64,000 nt of DNA from Seonamhaeicola aphaedonensis (lineage in GTDB: Bacteria; Bacteroidota; Bacteroidia; Flavobacteriales; Flavobacteriaceae), in the NCBI RefSeq assembly GCF_003386195.1, contig NZ_QRDX01000001.1, positions 124,001 through 188,000 of the forward strand, read 5' to 3'. How positions within the stretch are numbered: position 1 is the stretch's first letter; every line of letters starts with the position of its first letter. Shown one piece after another: positions 44,015-53,570 of the stretch. The notes below the pieces were generated by a model that was given only the letters and a program-made list of their open reading frames with translations, ran no database searches and had not been told where the DNA came from. Position numbers and translations under genes: made by a program.

Positions 44015-44740
44015 ATGAAATATTTTTTTGTTTTAATATCATTCTTATTCATAACCCAGACATCTTATGCTCAGCTTTTCACAAAGAAAAAAGTACAATA
44101 CGATGCTAACCAAGGAAGACGGTCTACTGACAATGATTTATTAAGGTGGGGTTATTTCTTAGGTATTAGCAACTATGATTTTAATTTTGATTACAATCAA
44201 GATTTACGTGATATTTATACACAAAAAAGTCCAGGTTTCAATGTTGGTTTAATTGGAAATCTTCGTATTAACACCTTTTTAGATTTACGTTTAGAACCTG
44301 GTTTAATGATTACTAGCAGAGAATTAAATTACAGTGATAGTTATTTTAAGGAAACTGTTTCAGATAATGATTTAACCAGAGAAGTAAAGTCTACATACAT
44401 TCACATTCCTTTATTATTGAAGATTTCCACAAAGCGAATTAATAACTTTAAACCTTTTATTGTAGGTGGATTTTCAACTGCACTTAACTTATCTAGTAAC
44501 GAAAAAAACCCTAATGATAATAGCAACGGACAATTTAGAACTACAAAAAACAACCTATTCTATGAATTAGGCTTTGGTATTGACTTTTACTTATACAACT
44601 TCAAGTTTACGCCTTCAATACGTGGAGTATTTGGTTTAAACGACGAATTGGTTAGAGACAAAGATCCTTTGAGCCCATGGACTAGCAACATACATAGTAT
44701 GCAAACCAGAGCGGTTTTTATTAATTTTACGTTTCAATAA
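44015..44740 (+). CDS. porT: PorT-family outer-membrane protein of type IX secretion
   Basis: A 241-residue protein with a signal peptide (MKYFFVLISFLFITQTSYAQ) and an eight-strand-type beta-barrel pattern (WGYFLGISNYDFNFDY, STYIHIPLLLKIS, FIVGGFSTALNLS, YELGFGIDFYLYNFKFTPSIR). The family helps assemble the type IX secretion system. The start is at the ATG at 44015, four bases past menG; a longer in-frame version would overlap menG. Adjacency with menG supports co-transcription. Confidence 0.88.
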   Translation: MKYFFVLISFLFITQTSYAQLFTKKKVQYDANQGRRSTDNDLLRWGYFLGISNYDFNFDYNQDLRDIYTQKSPGFNVGLIGNLRINTFLDLRLEPGLMITSRELNYSDSYFKETVSDNDLTREVKSTYIHIPLLLKISTKRINNFKPFIVGGFSTALNLSSNEKNPNDNSNGQFRTTKNNLFYELGFGIDFYLYNFKFTPSIRGVFGLNDELVRDKDPLSPWTSNIHSMQTRAVFINFTFQ

Positions 44741-44787
44741 GGTCAGGAATCACTCAAATCTTTAAGTCATATTCTAAAATCTAAGAA

Positions 44788-45507
44788 CTAACCTCTTCTA
44801 AACTCACTTAATAAAATAGCTGTGGCCGTGGCAACATTTAAACTTTCGGTTTCTTGAAGCTCACCAAATCTTGGAATTGAAATTTTTTGTTTTACTAGAC
44901 CTTCAACCCCTTTTGATATCCCATTTGCTTCATTGCCCATAACTAAAACCCCAGTATTAGGCATTTTGGTTTTATAAATACTATTGCCATCCATAAAGGA
45001 TCCAAAAGCAGTTAGTTCAGAATTACTTAAAAACTCAATCAAATCAATATAACTAATATTTACTCTGGTTATAGAACCCATTGTGGCTTGAACTACTTTT
45101 GGGTTAAAACAATCTACCGTTTCCTTACTGCATACCAAATCTTTTACTCCAAACCAGTCACAAAGTCTAATAATAGTTCCTAAATTTCCTGGGTCTCTTA
45201 TATCATCTAAAGCCACAACTAATTGCGAATTATCAATTGGTTTTGACTCCGGAATATAAAAAATAGCCAAAGCCATGTTTGGTGTTTTTAAAAAACTAAT
45301 TTTTCTGAGTTCAATCTCAGAAATTAAAAATTCGCTTTTGGCATCAATATTGAAGGTTCCAGTCGTATATAGTGAATGAAGTTGTAAATTAGATTGCAAC
45401 AATTCATTAATTGTTTTAAGACCCTCAACAACAAATAAACCATGTTGGTGTCTATGTTTTTTTTGCTTTAAACTCGTTATTAATTTTATCTGATTTTTAG
45501 ATAACAT
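44788..45507 (-). CDS. TrmH/SpoU-family RNA 2-prime-O-methyltransferase
   Basis: A 239-residue SPOUT methyltransferase. The N-terminal substrate-binding part has LFVVEGLKTINELLQ. The knotted SAM-binding part has ALDDIRDPGNLGTIIRLCDWFG, VLVMGNEANGIS and IPRFGELQETESLNVATATAI. It resembles 23S rRNA 2-prime-O-methyltransferases (RlmB type), but the exact nucleotide target is not readable. It is divergent from tamL. Confidence 0.9.
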   Translation of the reverse strand: MLSKNQIKLITSLKQKKHRHQHGLFVVEGLKTINELLQSNLQLHSLYTTGTFNIDAKSEFLISEIELRKISFLKTPNMALAIFYIPESKPIDNSQLVVALDDIRDPGNLGTIIRLCDWFGVKDLVCSKETVDCFNPKVVQATMGSITRVNISYIDLIEFLSNSELTAFGSFMDGNSIYKTKMPNTGVLVMGNEANGISKGVEGLVKQKISIPRFGELQETESLNVATATAILLSEFRRG

Positions 45508-45747
45508 ATAATCAGTTTTATTTTATAAAGAAAAAGAAAATATCTGGTTAAGAATACTATAGACCTGAATTATTTATTCAAGTGGACAAAATGAGTATAA
45601 ATTTCTGAATGTGTACATTTTTTTGAAAATTTTCAGAAATCAAAAAAAATTAAACAAATGAAATAATGTATTTTTGAGCGGCTTACTAGCTATATTTATG
45701 TCTAATTTTTAATTTATATATCCCAACCAGAATAATTGTAATTTCAT

Positions 45748-48276
45748 TTGAAAAAGCTTCACCTAAAAATATTGGTTTCCTTATTAATTACTCCCCTTTT
45801 TACGGGTTGTGAAGCTACCAAAAGAGTTGCTGAAGACGAATTTTTACTTACTGATAACACTGTACTAGTAAACGACAAAAAAGAAAGCTCTGAAACCATT
45901 AATAATTTAATTGTTCAAAGTCCTAACAGAAAAATTTTAGGAATACCTCTAAGGCTTCACATCTACAATTTAGCACGTAAAAACAAAGACTCATTATTTG
46001 AAGTTTGGTTAAATAAAAAACCAAAACGGAGGGAACGGTTAACCAAAAAACTCTCAAAAAAACAACTTAATAAACTGAAAACCTCTTCAGTTGGATTTAA
46101 CAATTGGCTTAAAACTACTGGAGAAGCTCCAGTTATCTTAGATGATTTAAAAACAGAAAAAACAAAGAAAAGATTAGAATTATATTACAAAGCTAATGGG
46201 TGGTTTAAAAATGAAGTGTCTTACCAATTAAATAAAACCGACAAGAAAAGAGCTAGTGTGACCTACAATATTACTACTGGCAAGCCTAAAATCTTAGATT
46301 CGATTTATTCATCAATTAGCTCACCTGTAATTGACTCATTATACAAAATATCTAAAGAAAAAAGCCTCTTAATAAAAGGTGATCAATACAGAGATGCCAA
46401 TTTTGTAAACGAAAGAGACAGACTAAGCCATGCTTTTAGAAACTCTGGCGTATATCACTTTACTCAAGAAAACATAAGTTTTGATGTTATTTACAACGAT
46501 GAAAATGAAAATGTAGATGTTGATATAGACATCTCAGACAGAGCTATTGTAACTCCAGACTCTATTACTAGAGAACCATTTAATATCTATGATATTAGAG
46601 AAGTAAATATTTATACAGATTACTCTTTTAACAAAAGAAACCAAATCCCACAAGACACTATTAAATTTGGTGGCTATACATTTTATAGCTATGGTAAAAT
46701 GCGTTATAAACCAAGGGCTTTAACCGATGCTATTTTCATAACCCCTGGAGATATTTTTAAAGACAGAGATCGCACCTTAACCTACAGGCATATTAACCAG
46801 TTACGAACATTTAAATACCCTAATATTGAATATACCGAAAACCTTGACAACTCATTATCAAGTACCATTAGATTATCGCCACTAAAAAAGTTTAGTCTTA
46901 GCTTAGGTACTGATGTTTCTACAAGTAATATCCAAAAAGTTGGCCTATCAGTAAATCCTAGTCTTAAAATTAGAAATGTTTTTAGGGGTGCAGAAACTTT
47001 AGATGTTTCTGCTCTTGGTGCCATAGGAGCATCGGTAGATGCCAATAAAAATGAAGCCGATCCATTTTTTGACATCATTGAATACGGCTTGGACTTAAAA
47101 CTCACAATTCCTAGGATACTATCCCCTTTTTATACGGAGCGGATTATACCAAAGCATATGTCGCCCAACACAAGAATAGGATTATCAACTTCTAGTCAAA
47201 CCAATATTGGTTTAGACAAAACCTCTTTACGAGGTACCATAAATTACAATTGGCTTCCTAACAGTAAAAAAACAAACAAACTAGATTTATTCAATGTCCA
47301 ATATGTAAGAAACTTAAATATTGATAACTATTTTGATGTTTATCAAAATTCATTTAGTTTACTAAACAAAATAGCACAAGACGTTAATTTTGTAGCACCA
47401 GGAACCGATTTGCTTATTCCTACTGAAGCCAATGCTTTCATAGATTATGCTTTGAATGACAACACACCTACCGAAATATCAGATCAGCAGTTAAGCGATA
47501 TCATTAACATTAATGAAAGAAAGCAACGATTAACAGAAGACAACCTTATTCTTTCCTCTAGTTTCAGTTTTGTTAATGATGGCAGAACCAATCTATTTGA
47601 CGAAAACTTCTCCATTTTTAGGTTTAAAATAGAGTTTGCTGGAAATCTACTTGCCAATACTTCAAAATTACTGGGTCTTAAAAAAGACGCTGATGACAGG
47701 TATGAACTATTTAATGTAGCCTTCTCTCAATATGCTAAAACAGAGTTAGAATTTACCAGACATTGGGATTTGGGAAGGAAAAATGTGCTTGCTATGAGAA
47801 GTTTCTTCGGTTTTGCCATTCCCTACGGAAACTCCAGCAACATACCCTTCTCAAAAAGTTTTTTTGCTGGTGGACCAAATGATAACAGAGCTTGGTCTGC
47901 TTATCGCTTAGGTCCTGGGAGTTTGGAATCAGCTAACGAGTTCAACGAAGCCAATCTAAAACTAGCCTTTAATTTAGAACAGCGCTTTAATATTTTTGAA
48001 AATTTAAATGGAGCTATTTTTGTTGATGCCGGAAATATCTGGAATGCTCTAGACGATGTTGAAAATCCCAGAGCTACCTTTACCAATTTAAGTTCCTTAA
48101 AGAATATCGCTATTGGTTCCGGTTTTGGTTTGCGCTATGACTTTAGCTTTTTTGTCTTCCGTTTTGATATTGGTTTTAAAACCTATAACCCTATCTATCC
48201 TGAAGAAAATAGGTGGTTTAACGATTATAACTTCTCAAATGCCGTTTATAATATTGGTATAAACTATCCTTTTTAG
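45748..48276 (+). CDS. tamL: TamL: BamA/TamA-family outer-membrane lipoprotein
   Basis: An 842-residue outer-membrane protein starting at TTG (45748), since no ATG precedes the lipoprotein signal (LITPLFTGC, Cys21). POTRA-like repeats fill about residues 25-400 (RLELYYKANGWFKNEVSYQL, YRDANFVNERDRLSHAFRNSGVYHF). A 16-strand Omp85 barrel follows, with the lid-lock loop region SFFAGGPNDNRAWSAYRLGPGS and a terminal aromatic strand. Bacteroidota have this lipidated TamA relative, thought to work with TamB in envelope assembly. Confidence 0.88.
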   Translation: MKKLHLKILVSLLITPLFTGCEATKRVAEDEFLLTDNTVLVNDKKESSETINNLIVQSPNRKILGIPLRLHIYNLARKNKDSLFEVWLNKKPKRRERLTKKLSKKQLNKLKTSSVGFNNWLKTTGEAPVILDDLKTEKTKKRLELYYKANGWFKNEVSYQLNKTDKKRASVTYNITTGKPKILDSIYSSISSPVIDSLYKISKEKSLLIKGDQYRDANFVNERDRLSHAFRNSGVYHFTQENISFDVIYNDENENVDVDIDISDRAIVTPDSITREPFNIYDIREVNIYTDYSFNKRNQIPQDTIKFGGYTFYSYGKMRYKPRALTDAIFITPGDIFKDRDRTLTYRHINQLRTFKYPNIEYTENLDNSLSSTIRLSPLKKFSLSLGTDVSTSNIQKVGLSVNPSLKIRNVFRGAETLDVSALGAIGASVDANKNEADPFFDIIEYGLDLKLTIPRILSPFYTERIIPKHMSPNTRIGLSTSSQTNIGLDKTSLRGTINYNWLPNSKKTNKLDLFNVQYVRNLNIDNYFDVYQNSFSLLNKIAQDVNFVAPGTDLLIPTEANAFIDYALNDNTPTEISDQQLSDIININERKQRLTEDNLILSSSFSFVNDGRTNLFDENFSIFRFKIEFAGNLLANTSKLLGLKKDADDRYELFNVAFSQYAKTELEFTRHWDLGRKNVLAMRSFFGFAIPYGNSSNIPFSKSFFAGGPNDNRAWSAYRLGPGSLESANEFNEANLKLAFNLEQRFNIFENLNGAIFVDAGNIWNALDDVENPRATFTNLSSLKNIAIGSGFGLRYDFSFFVFRFDIGFKTYNPIYPEENRWFNDYNFSNAVYNIGINYPF

Positions 48277-48400
48277 TATTAATAATATTTTTACCTATAA
48301 CGTTTTAGTGCGTATTTATCGTTTTCAGTCTCAAAAACAAGCTGTAATTCTCTAAAATTTAATTACTTTTGATGCCTATAGTAATCAAATTTTAAAGAAA

Positions 48401-49468
48401 ATGGGACACAACATAAAACCAGGTGTAGCTACAGGATATGAGGTACAGGAAATATTTAAATTAGCAAAAGAAAAAGGATTTGCTCTACCCGCTGTAAATG
48501 TAATAGGATCTAATACCATTAACGGTGTATTAGAAACAGCTAGAGACTTAAATGCCCCTGTAATTATTCAATTTTCAAATGGTGGTGCACAATTTAACGC
48601 TGGTAAAGGTCTAAGTAATGATGGACAAAAAGCTGCCATAGCAGGTGCTGTTGCTGGAGCAAAACATGTTCAAAAATTAGCATTAGAATATGGAGTTCCT
48701 GTAATATTACATACAGACCACTGTGCAAAAAAACTATTACCATGGATAGATGGTCTATTAGAAGCCAGTGAAGAGCATTTTGCTGAAACTGGAAAATCAT
48801 TATTCAGTTCTCATATGATTGATCTTTCTGAAGAACCCATTGAAGAAAACATAGAACTTTGTAAAAAATATTTAGAGCGCATGAGCAAAATGAATATGAC
48901 GCTTGAAATCGAGTTAGGTATTACCGGAGGTGAAGAAGATGGTGTTGATAATACTGATGTTGATGATTCTAAATTATATACTCAACCTGAAGAAGTTGCT
49001 TATGCTTACGAAGAATTAAGTAAAGTAAGTGATCAGTTTACAATTGCAGCTGCTTTTGGAAATGTTCATGGTGTTTACAAACCAGGTAATGTTAAATTAA
49101 CACCGAAGATTTTAAAAAATTCTCAAGAATACATTTCTGAAAAGTATGGTGTTGGGCACAATCATATAGACTTTGTTTTCCACGGTGGTTCTGGTTCTAC
49201 AGTAGAAGAAATTAGAGAAGGTATTAGTTACGGCGTTATTAAAATGAATATTGACACCGATTTACAATATGCTTTCATGAGTGGTATTCGCAATTACATG
49301 AAAAACAAAGAAGCTTATTTAGGGTCTCAAATTGGAAACCCTGAAGGTGATGATGTCCCCAATAAAAAATACTATGACCCACGTGTTTGGTTGCGTGAGG
49401 GTGAAAAATCATTCGTTGAGAGATTAAAGAAAGCTTTTGAAGACTTAAACAATGTAAATACCTTGTAG
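48401..49468 (+). CDS. fbaA: Class II fructose-bisphosphate aldolase
   Basis: A 355-residue zinc aldolase of the class IIA length. The zinc/active-site HTDHCAKK, LEIELGITGGEEDG, AAAFGNVHGVY and FHGGSGS are all readable. It splits fructose 1,6-bisphosphate into glyceraldehyde 3-phosphate and dihydroxyacetone phosphate in the cytoplasm. It stands alone and is followed by a hairpin terminator. Confidence 0.96.
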   Translation: MGHNIKPGVATGYEVQEIFKLAKEKGFALPAVNVIGSNTINGVLETARDLNAPVIIQFSNGGAQFNAGKGLSNDGQKAAIAGAVAGAKHVQKLALEYGVPVILHTDHCAKKLLPWIDGLLEASEEHFAETGKSLFSSHMIDLSEEPIEENIELCKKYLERMSKMNMTLEIELGITGGEEDGVDNTDVDDSKLYTQPEEVAYAYEELSKVSDQFTIAAAFGNVHGVYKPGNVKLTPKILKNSQEYISEKYGVGHNHIDFVFHGGSGSTVEEIREGISYGVIKMNIDTDLQYAFMSGIRNYMKNKEAYLGSQIGNPEGDDVPNKKYYDPRVWLREGEKSFVERLKKAFEDLNNVNTL

Positions 49469-49489
49469 TAAAAACTTTAAATAAATTCA

Positions 49490-49521
49490 TAAAAAAGACT
49501 CCTCTTATAGGGGTCTTTTTT
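49490..49521 (+). terminator. Terminator after fbaA
   Basis: An A-run, a short stem around GACTCC / GGGGTC (one G-T pair) and a T-run (49491-49521) make a typical intrinsic terminator. Confidence 0.75.
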
Positions 49522-49727
49522 ATGAAGTGTATCCTCAGAAGTAATATGCATGCATTATAATAAAGTACTTCCTTGCACTCCAAAACTAAAAAAAGGTTTA
49601 ATTTTGTCCTCAGGCTTTTAATGTTTCCTAAAATTCAAATCAATAAGGATTAGCAAATGCCTCATTAAAAAGAAATCAATGATAAATTAATTATTTTTTA
49701 TCATTGTAGAACTAAAAAACAACAAGT

Positions 49728-50588
49728 ATGTCATCTTGGTTTAAAAGAAAAACAAAAGGAATAACCACCTCTACTGAGGAGAAAAAAGACACTCCTAAAG
49801 GACTGTGGTATAAAACACCTACTGGAAAAATAGTAGATACCGAAGAGTTAGAAAAAAATTATTATGTTAGTCCAGAAGATGGGTATCATGTACGTATAGG
49901 AAGTAAAGAATATTTTGAAATACTCTTTGACAATAATAAGTTTAAAGAGTTAGATGCTGGTTTAGAATCTAAAGACCCTCTAAAGTTTGAAGATACTAAA
50001 AAATACCCCGATAGGCTAAAAGCAGCACAAGATAAAACCAAACTGAAGGATGCCGTTCGTACCGCAGTTGGCAAATCTAAAGGAAAGGATTTAGTTGTTG
50101 CGTGTATGGATTTTAGTTTTATTGGTGGTTCTATGGGTAGCGTTGTTGGAGAAAAAATTGCTAGAGCAGCAGATTATGCATTACAAAACAAACTGCCATT
50201 AATGGTGATCTCAAAATCAGGTGGAGCCAGAATGATGGAAGCTGCGCTATCTCTAATGCAATTGGCAAAAACTTCTGTTAAACTAGCCCAATTGGCAGAA
50301 GCAAAACTTCCTTACATATCATTATGTACAGACCCAACTACGGGAGGAACTACGGCTTCTTTTGCTATGTTAGGTGATATCAATATTAGTGAACCGGGAG
50401 CCTTAATTGGTTTTGCAGGACCACGTGTAGTTAAAGACACCACGGGACAAGATTTACCTGAAGGTTTCCAAACATCAGAATTCTTACTAGAACACGGTTT
50501 TTTAGACTTTATAACTATTAGAAAAGAATTAAAAAAGAAAGTAAATCAGTATTTAGACTTAATACTGAATCAACCTTTGAGAGCTTAA
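49728..50588 (+). CDS. accD: Acetyl-CoA carboxylase carboxyltransferase subunit beta
   Basis: A 286-residue AccD. The crotonase-type carboxyltransferase core is clear: [51 protein letters not shown] and [18 protein letters not shown]. The N-terminal zinc ribbon of the E. coli protein is present in outline, but its Cys positions read KTPTGK and VSPEDGYH, so all four zinc ligands are gone. It works with AccA, biotin carboxylase and carrier protein (not in the window) to make malonyl-CoA. Confidence 0.95.
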   Translation: MSSWFKRKTKGITTSTEEKKDTPKGLWYKTPTGKIVDTEELEKNYYVSPEDGYHVRIGSKEYFEILFDNNKFKELDAGLESKDPLKFEDTKKYPDRLKAAQDKTKLKDAVRTAVGKSKGKDLVVACMDFSFIGGSMGSVVGEKIARAADYALQNKLPLMVISKSGGARMMEAALSLMQLAKTSVKLAQLAEAKLPYISLCTDPTTGGTTASFAMLGDINISEPGALIGFAGPRVVKDTTGQDLPEGFQTSEFLLEHGFLDFITIRKELKKKVNQYLDLILNQPLRA

Positions 50589-50590
50589 AA

Positions 50591-50620
50591 AGAGCGACCA
50601 AAATGGTCGCTCTTACTTTT
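50591..50620 (+). terminator. Terminator after accD
   Basis: A 9-bp perfect stem AGAGCGACC / GGTCGCTCT (50591-50599 and 50605-50613) with a 5-base loop and a T-rich tail, directly after the accD stop. Confidence 0.85.
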
Positions 50621-50632
50621 TGATATATTCTC

Positions 50633-50684
50633 TTGCAAATCAATAAAAAAGCGTATATTTGCCGCTCGAAAGAAAGACTTTCGA
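50633..50684 (+). promoter_or_regulatory. rpsO promoter and 5-prime leader hairpin
   Basis: TTG (50633-50635), 18 bases, and a perfect -7 box TATATTTG (50654-50661) form a textbook Bacteroidota promoter. The transcript should begin near 50,666-50,668. At that point there is a 7-bp perfect hairpin TCGAAAG-aaaga-CTTTCGA (50666-50684 with loop). It lies in the leader about 30 bases before the rpsO start and could bind S15. Confidence 0.6.
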
Positions 50685-50715
50685 ATACATAAAAATCATT
50701 TACAATAATATTAGC

Positions 50716-50985
50716 ATGTATTTAACAAAAGAAATTAAAGAAGAAATTTTCGCAAAACACGGAAAGGGAAAGAATGATTCTGGAACTGCGGAAGCTCAAA
50801 TTGCGTTATTCACTCACAGAATTAACCACTTAACAGAACACTTAAAGAACAACAGAAAGGACTTTAACACAGAACGTTCATTAGTGAAATTAGTTGGTAA
50901 GCGTAGAGCGTTACTAGATTATTTAACGAAGAAAGATATTTTAAGATATCGTGCCATAGTTAAAGAATTAGGATTAAGAAAATAA
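50716..50985 (+). CDS. rpsO: 30S ribosomal protein S15
   Basis: An 89-residue protein of standard S15 length: FAKHGKGKNDSGTAEAQIALFTHRINHLTEHLK and the ending RYRAIVKELGLRK. The start is at 50716 (MYLTKEIKEE). An upstream in-frame extension covers the promoter and leader hairpin and is not real. It binds 16S rRNA early in 30S assembly. Confidence 0.97.
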   Translation: MYLTKEIKEEIFAKHGKGKNDSGTAEAQIALFTHRINHLTEHLKNNRKDFNTERSLVKLVGKRRALLDYLTKKDILRYRAIVKELGLRK

Positions 50986-50987
50986 TA

Positions 50988-51016
50988 AAAAGAGGCTTTA
51001 ACAGCCTCTTTTTTGT
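50988..51016 (+). terminator. Terminator after rpsO
   Basis: AAGAGGCT / AGCCTCTT stem with a 5-base loop (ttaac) and a T-run (about 50,988-51,016), just after the rpsO stop. Confidence 0.85.
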
Positions 51017-51035
51017 TTAAATATAAAGTTACATA

Positions 51036-51124
51036 GTCATTATGAGGAGTGTAACGACGTGGTAATCTTAAAATTTTAAAAAAACAGATTGCCACATCAC
51101 GCCAAAAACGTGATTCGCAATGAC
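51036..51124. repeat. Dispersed palindromic repeat (REP/MITE-like)
   Basis: The 89-base unit starts GTCATTATGAGGAGTGTAAC and ends CGTGATTCGCAATGAC. Its two halves are imperfect inverted copies: GACGTGGTAATCTT against AGATTGCCACATCAC, and GTCATTatGAGG against the GCAATGAC end. The sequence type GTCATTGCGAGGA...TCGCAATGAC is, from memory, a widespread non-coding repeat in Bacteroidota and other bacteria. It lies between rpsO and pnp. No transposase is nearby. Confidence 0.7.
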
Positions 51125-51263
51125 AAAAATTAGAAGAAGCTAATTATAGTTTTTCATTGGTCAGGGCATTCATGCCACACACAACAACTACAACAACACA
51201 ACGACCATTGTTTAACATAGTTCAGGCTATAAGTTTAGTTTGCTTGAACAAGAAGAAAATTTT

Positions 51264-53513
51264 ATGATTCCAAATGTATTTAAAGAGGTCATAGACCTTG
51301 GTGACGGTAGAGAAATTTCTATTGAAACCGGAAAACTAGCTAAACAAGCTCATGGTAGCGTTGTGGTGCAATCTGGCGAAACGATGTTGCTATGTACGGT
51401 AGTATCTAATTACGATGCTGCTGATGTTGATTTTTTACCATTAACAGTAGATTATCGTGAAAAATTTGCTGCTGCGGGTCGTTACCCTGGTGGCTTTTTC
51501 AAACGTGAAGCAAGACCAAGCACTGAAGAAATTCTAGTAATGCGTATTGTGGACCGTGTATTACGTCCATTATTCCCAAAAGATTACCACGCTGAAACCC
51601 AGGTAATGATTCAATTAATGTCTTTAGACAAGGAAGTTATGCCAGATGCTTTAGCTGGTTTAGCCGCTTCTGCCGCTATTCAGTTATCAGACATTCCTTT
51701 TGAAACTCCAATTTCTGAAGTTCGTGTGGGACGAATCAACGGTGAGTTTATTATTAACCCTAGTTTATCTCAGTTAGATCAGTCTGATATTGATATGGTG
51801 ATTGGAGCCTCAGAAGACTCTGTGATGATGGTTGAAGGTGAAATGAGTGAGATTTCTGAAGAAGAAATGGTTGAAGCCATTAAAGTAGCTCATGAGGCTA
51901 TTAAAGTTCAAATTGAAGCTCAAAAGCGTTTAGTGGCTCAAGTGGGCGCAAAAGAAACTAGAGCGTATGAACCTGAAGCTGAAGACGAATCCGTTCTTAA
52001 AAAGGTAAAAGCCTTTGCTTACGATAAGTGTTACGAAATTGCTAAAAGCGCATCGTCTAAAAGTGATAGAGGTTTAGCTTTTTCTGAATTAAAAGATGCT
52101 TTAAAAGCTGAATATACTGAAGAAGAATTAGAAGAAGTAGGCGGATTAGTTTCTAAATATTTTAGTAAAATTCAAAAAGAAGCGGTACGCAATTTAGTAT
52201 TAGAAGAGGGTATTCGTCTAGATGGTCGTAAAACAACAGAAGTAAGACCAATATGGTGTGAGGTTGATTATCTACCATCAACACACGGGTCGTCTATATT
52301 CACACGTGGTGAGACCCAGGCATTAGCTACTGTGACTTTGGGAACGTCGCGTGAAGCCAATATGATAGATAATCCATCATTAGAAGGCGAAGAACGTTTC
52401 TATTTACACTACAACTTCCCTCCTTTCTCAACTGGTGAAGCAAGACCTTTAAGAGGAACTTCAAGAAGAGAAATTGGACACGGTAACTTAGCACAACGTG
52501 CGTTAAAACGTATGGTACCTGCAGATTGTCCTTACACGGTGCGTATTGTCTCTGAAGTACTGGAATCTAACGGCTCATCATCTATGGCAACCGTTTGTGC
52601 TGGTACTATGGCTATGATGGATGCAGGAGTGCAAATGAAAAAACCAGTATCTGGTATTGCTATGGGGTTAATTTCTGATGGTGAGCGTTATGCAGTGCTT
52701 TCTGATATTCTTGGAGATGAGGATCACTTAGGTGACATGGACTTTAAAGTTACTGGTACTGAAGATGGTATCACAGCTTGTCAAATGGATATTAAGATTA
52801 AAGGATTAAGCTATGAGATTTTAGTAAATGCTTTACAGCAAGCTAAAGAAGGTAGAATGCACATCCTTGGTAAATTAACCGAAACCATTGCTGCACCAAA
52901 CACGGATGTAAAAGCGCATGCACCAAAAATGGTAACAGCTAAATTACCAAATGATTTAATTGGAGCCTTCATTGGTCCTGGTGGAAAAGTAATTCAAGAA
53001 TTACAAAAAGAAACTGGAACAACCATTGTTATAAACGAAGACCCTGTAACCGGAGAAGGTATTGTTGAAATTTTAGGTACAGATCAATCTGGCATAGATG
53101 CTGTTTTGGCTAAAATAGATTCTTTAACGTTTAAACCTGAAGTTGGAAGTGTATACGAAATGAAGGTTACCAAAATTTTAGATTTTGGAGCTGTTGTAGA
53201 ATATGTTGAAGCGCCAGGTAATGATACATTAATTCATATATCTGAGTTAGCCTGGGAACGTACTAATAACGTTACCGATGTTGTTAATGTTGGGGACACT
53301 ATTGATGTAAAATACTTGGGTTTTGACCCTAAAACTAAACGTGAAAAGGTTTCCAGAAAAGCTATTTTACCAAAGCCTGAAGGTTGGCAACCAAGACCTC
53401 CAAGAGAGAACAACAATAACAGAGGTAGAGACAATCGTGGACGTGATAATCGAGGTAGAGATAACCGCAGCAGAGACGATAGAAGACCTAGAGACGACAA
53501 CAAAGAAGATTAA
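51264..53513 (+). CDS. pnp: Polyribonucleotide nucleotidyltransferase (PNPase)
   Basis: A 749-residue PNPase. Two RNase PH domains are readable (first: [36 protein letters not shown]; second: [40 protein letters not shown]). A KH domain follows ([19 protein letters not shown]), and then S1 ([21 protein letters not shown]). The tail is a low-complexity RGRDN repeat. The start is set at the ATG at 51264 ([10 protein letters not shown]); a TTG eight codons earlier is in frame but less likely. It degrades RNA 3-prime to 5-prime using phosphate. Confidence 0.96.
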   Translation: MIPNVFKEVIDLGDGREISIETGKLAKQAHGSVVVQSGETMLLCTVVSNYDAADVDFLPLTVDYREKFAAAGRYPGGFFKREARPSTEEILVMRIVDRVLRPLFPKDYHAETQVMIQLMSLDKEVMPDALAGLAASAAIQLSDIPFETPISEVRVGRINGEFIINPSLSQLDQSDIDMVIGASEDSVMMVEGEMSEISEEEMVEAIKVAHEAIKVQIEAQKRLVAQVGAKETRAYEPEAEDESVLKKVKAFAYDKCYEIAKSASSKSDRGLAFSELKDALKAEYTEEELEEVGGLVSKYFSKIQKEAVRNLVLEEGIRLDGRKTTEVRPIWCEVDYLPSTHGSSIFTRGETQALATVTLGTSREANMIDNPSLEGEERFYLHYNFPPFSTGEARPLRGTSRREIGHGNLAQRALKRMVPADCPYTVRIVSEVLESNGSSSMATVCAGTMAMMDAGVQMKKPVSGIAMGLISDGERYAVLSDILGDEDHLGDMDFKVTGTEDGITACQMDIKIKGLSYEILVNALQQAKEGRMHILGKLTETIAAPNTDVKAHAPKMVTAKLPNDLIGAFIGPGGKVIQELQKETGTTIVINEDPVTGEGIVEILGTDQSGIDAVLAKIDSLTFKPEVGSVYEMKVTKILDFGAVVEYVEAPGNDTLIHISELAWERTNNVTDVVNVGDTIDVKYLGFDPKTKREKVSRKAILPKPEGWQPRPPRENNNNRGRDNRGRDNRGRDNRSRDDRRPRDDNKED

Positions 53514-53537
53514 TTTCTTTCTTTTAACAATAAAACA

Positions 53538-53570
53538 ACAAGCCTTTCTGTTTTGAAAGGCTTGTTTATT
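53538..53570. terminator. Bidirectional terminator between pnp and lysR gene
   Basis: An 11-bp perfect stem ACAAGCCTTTC / GAAAGGCTTGT (53538-53548 and 53555-53565) with A/T-rich flanks on both sides serves two convergent genes. Confidence 0.85.
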
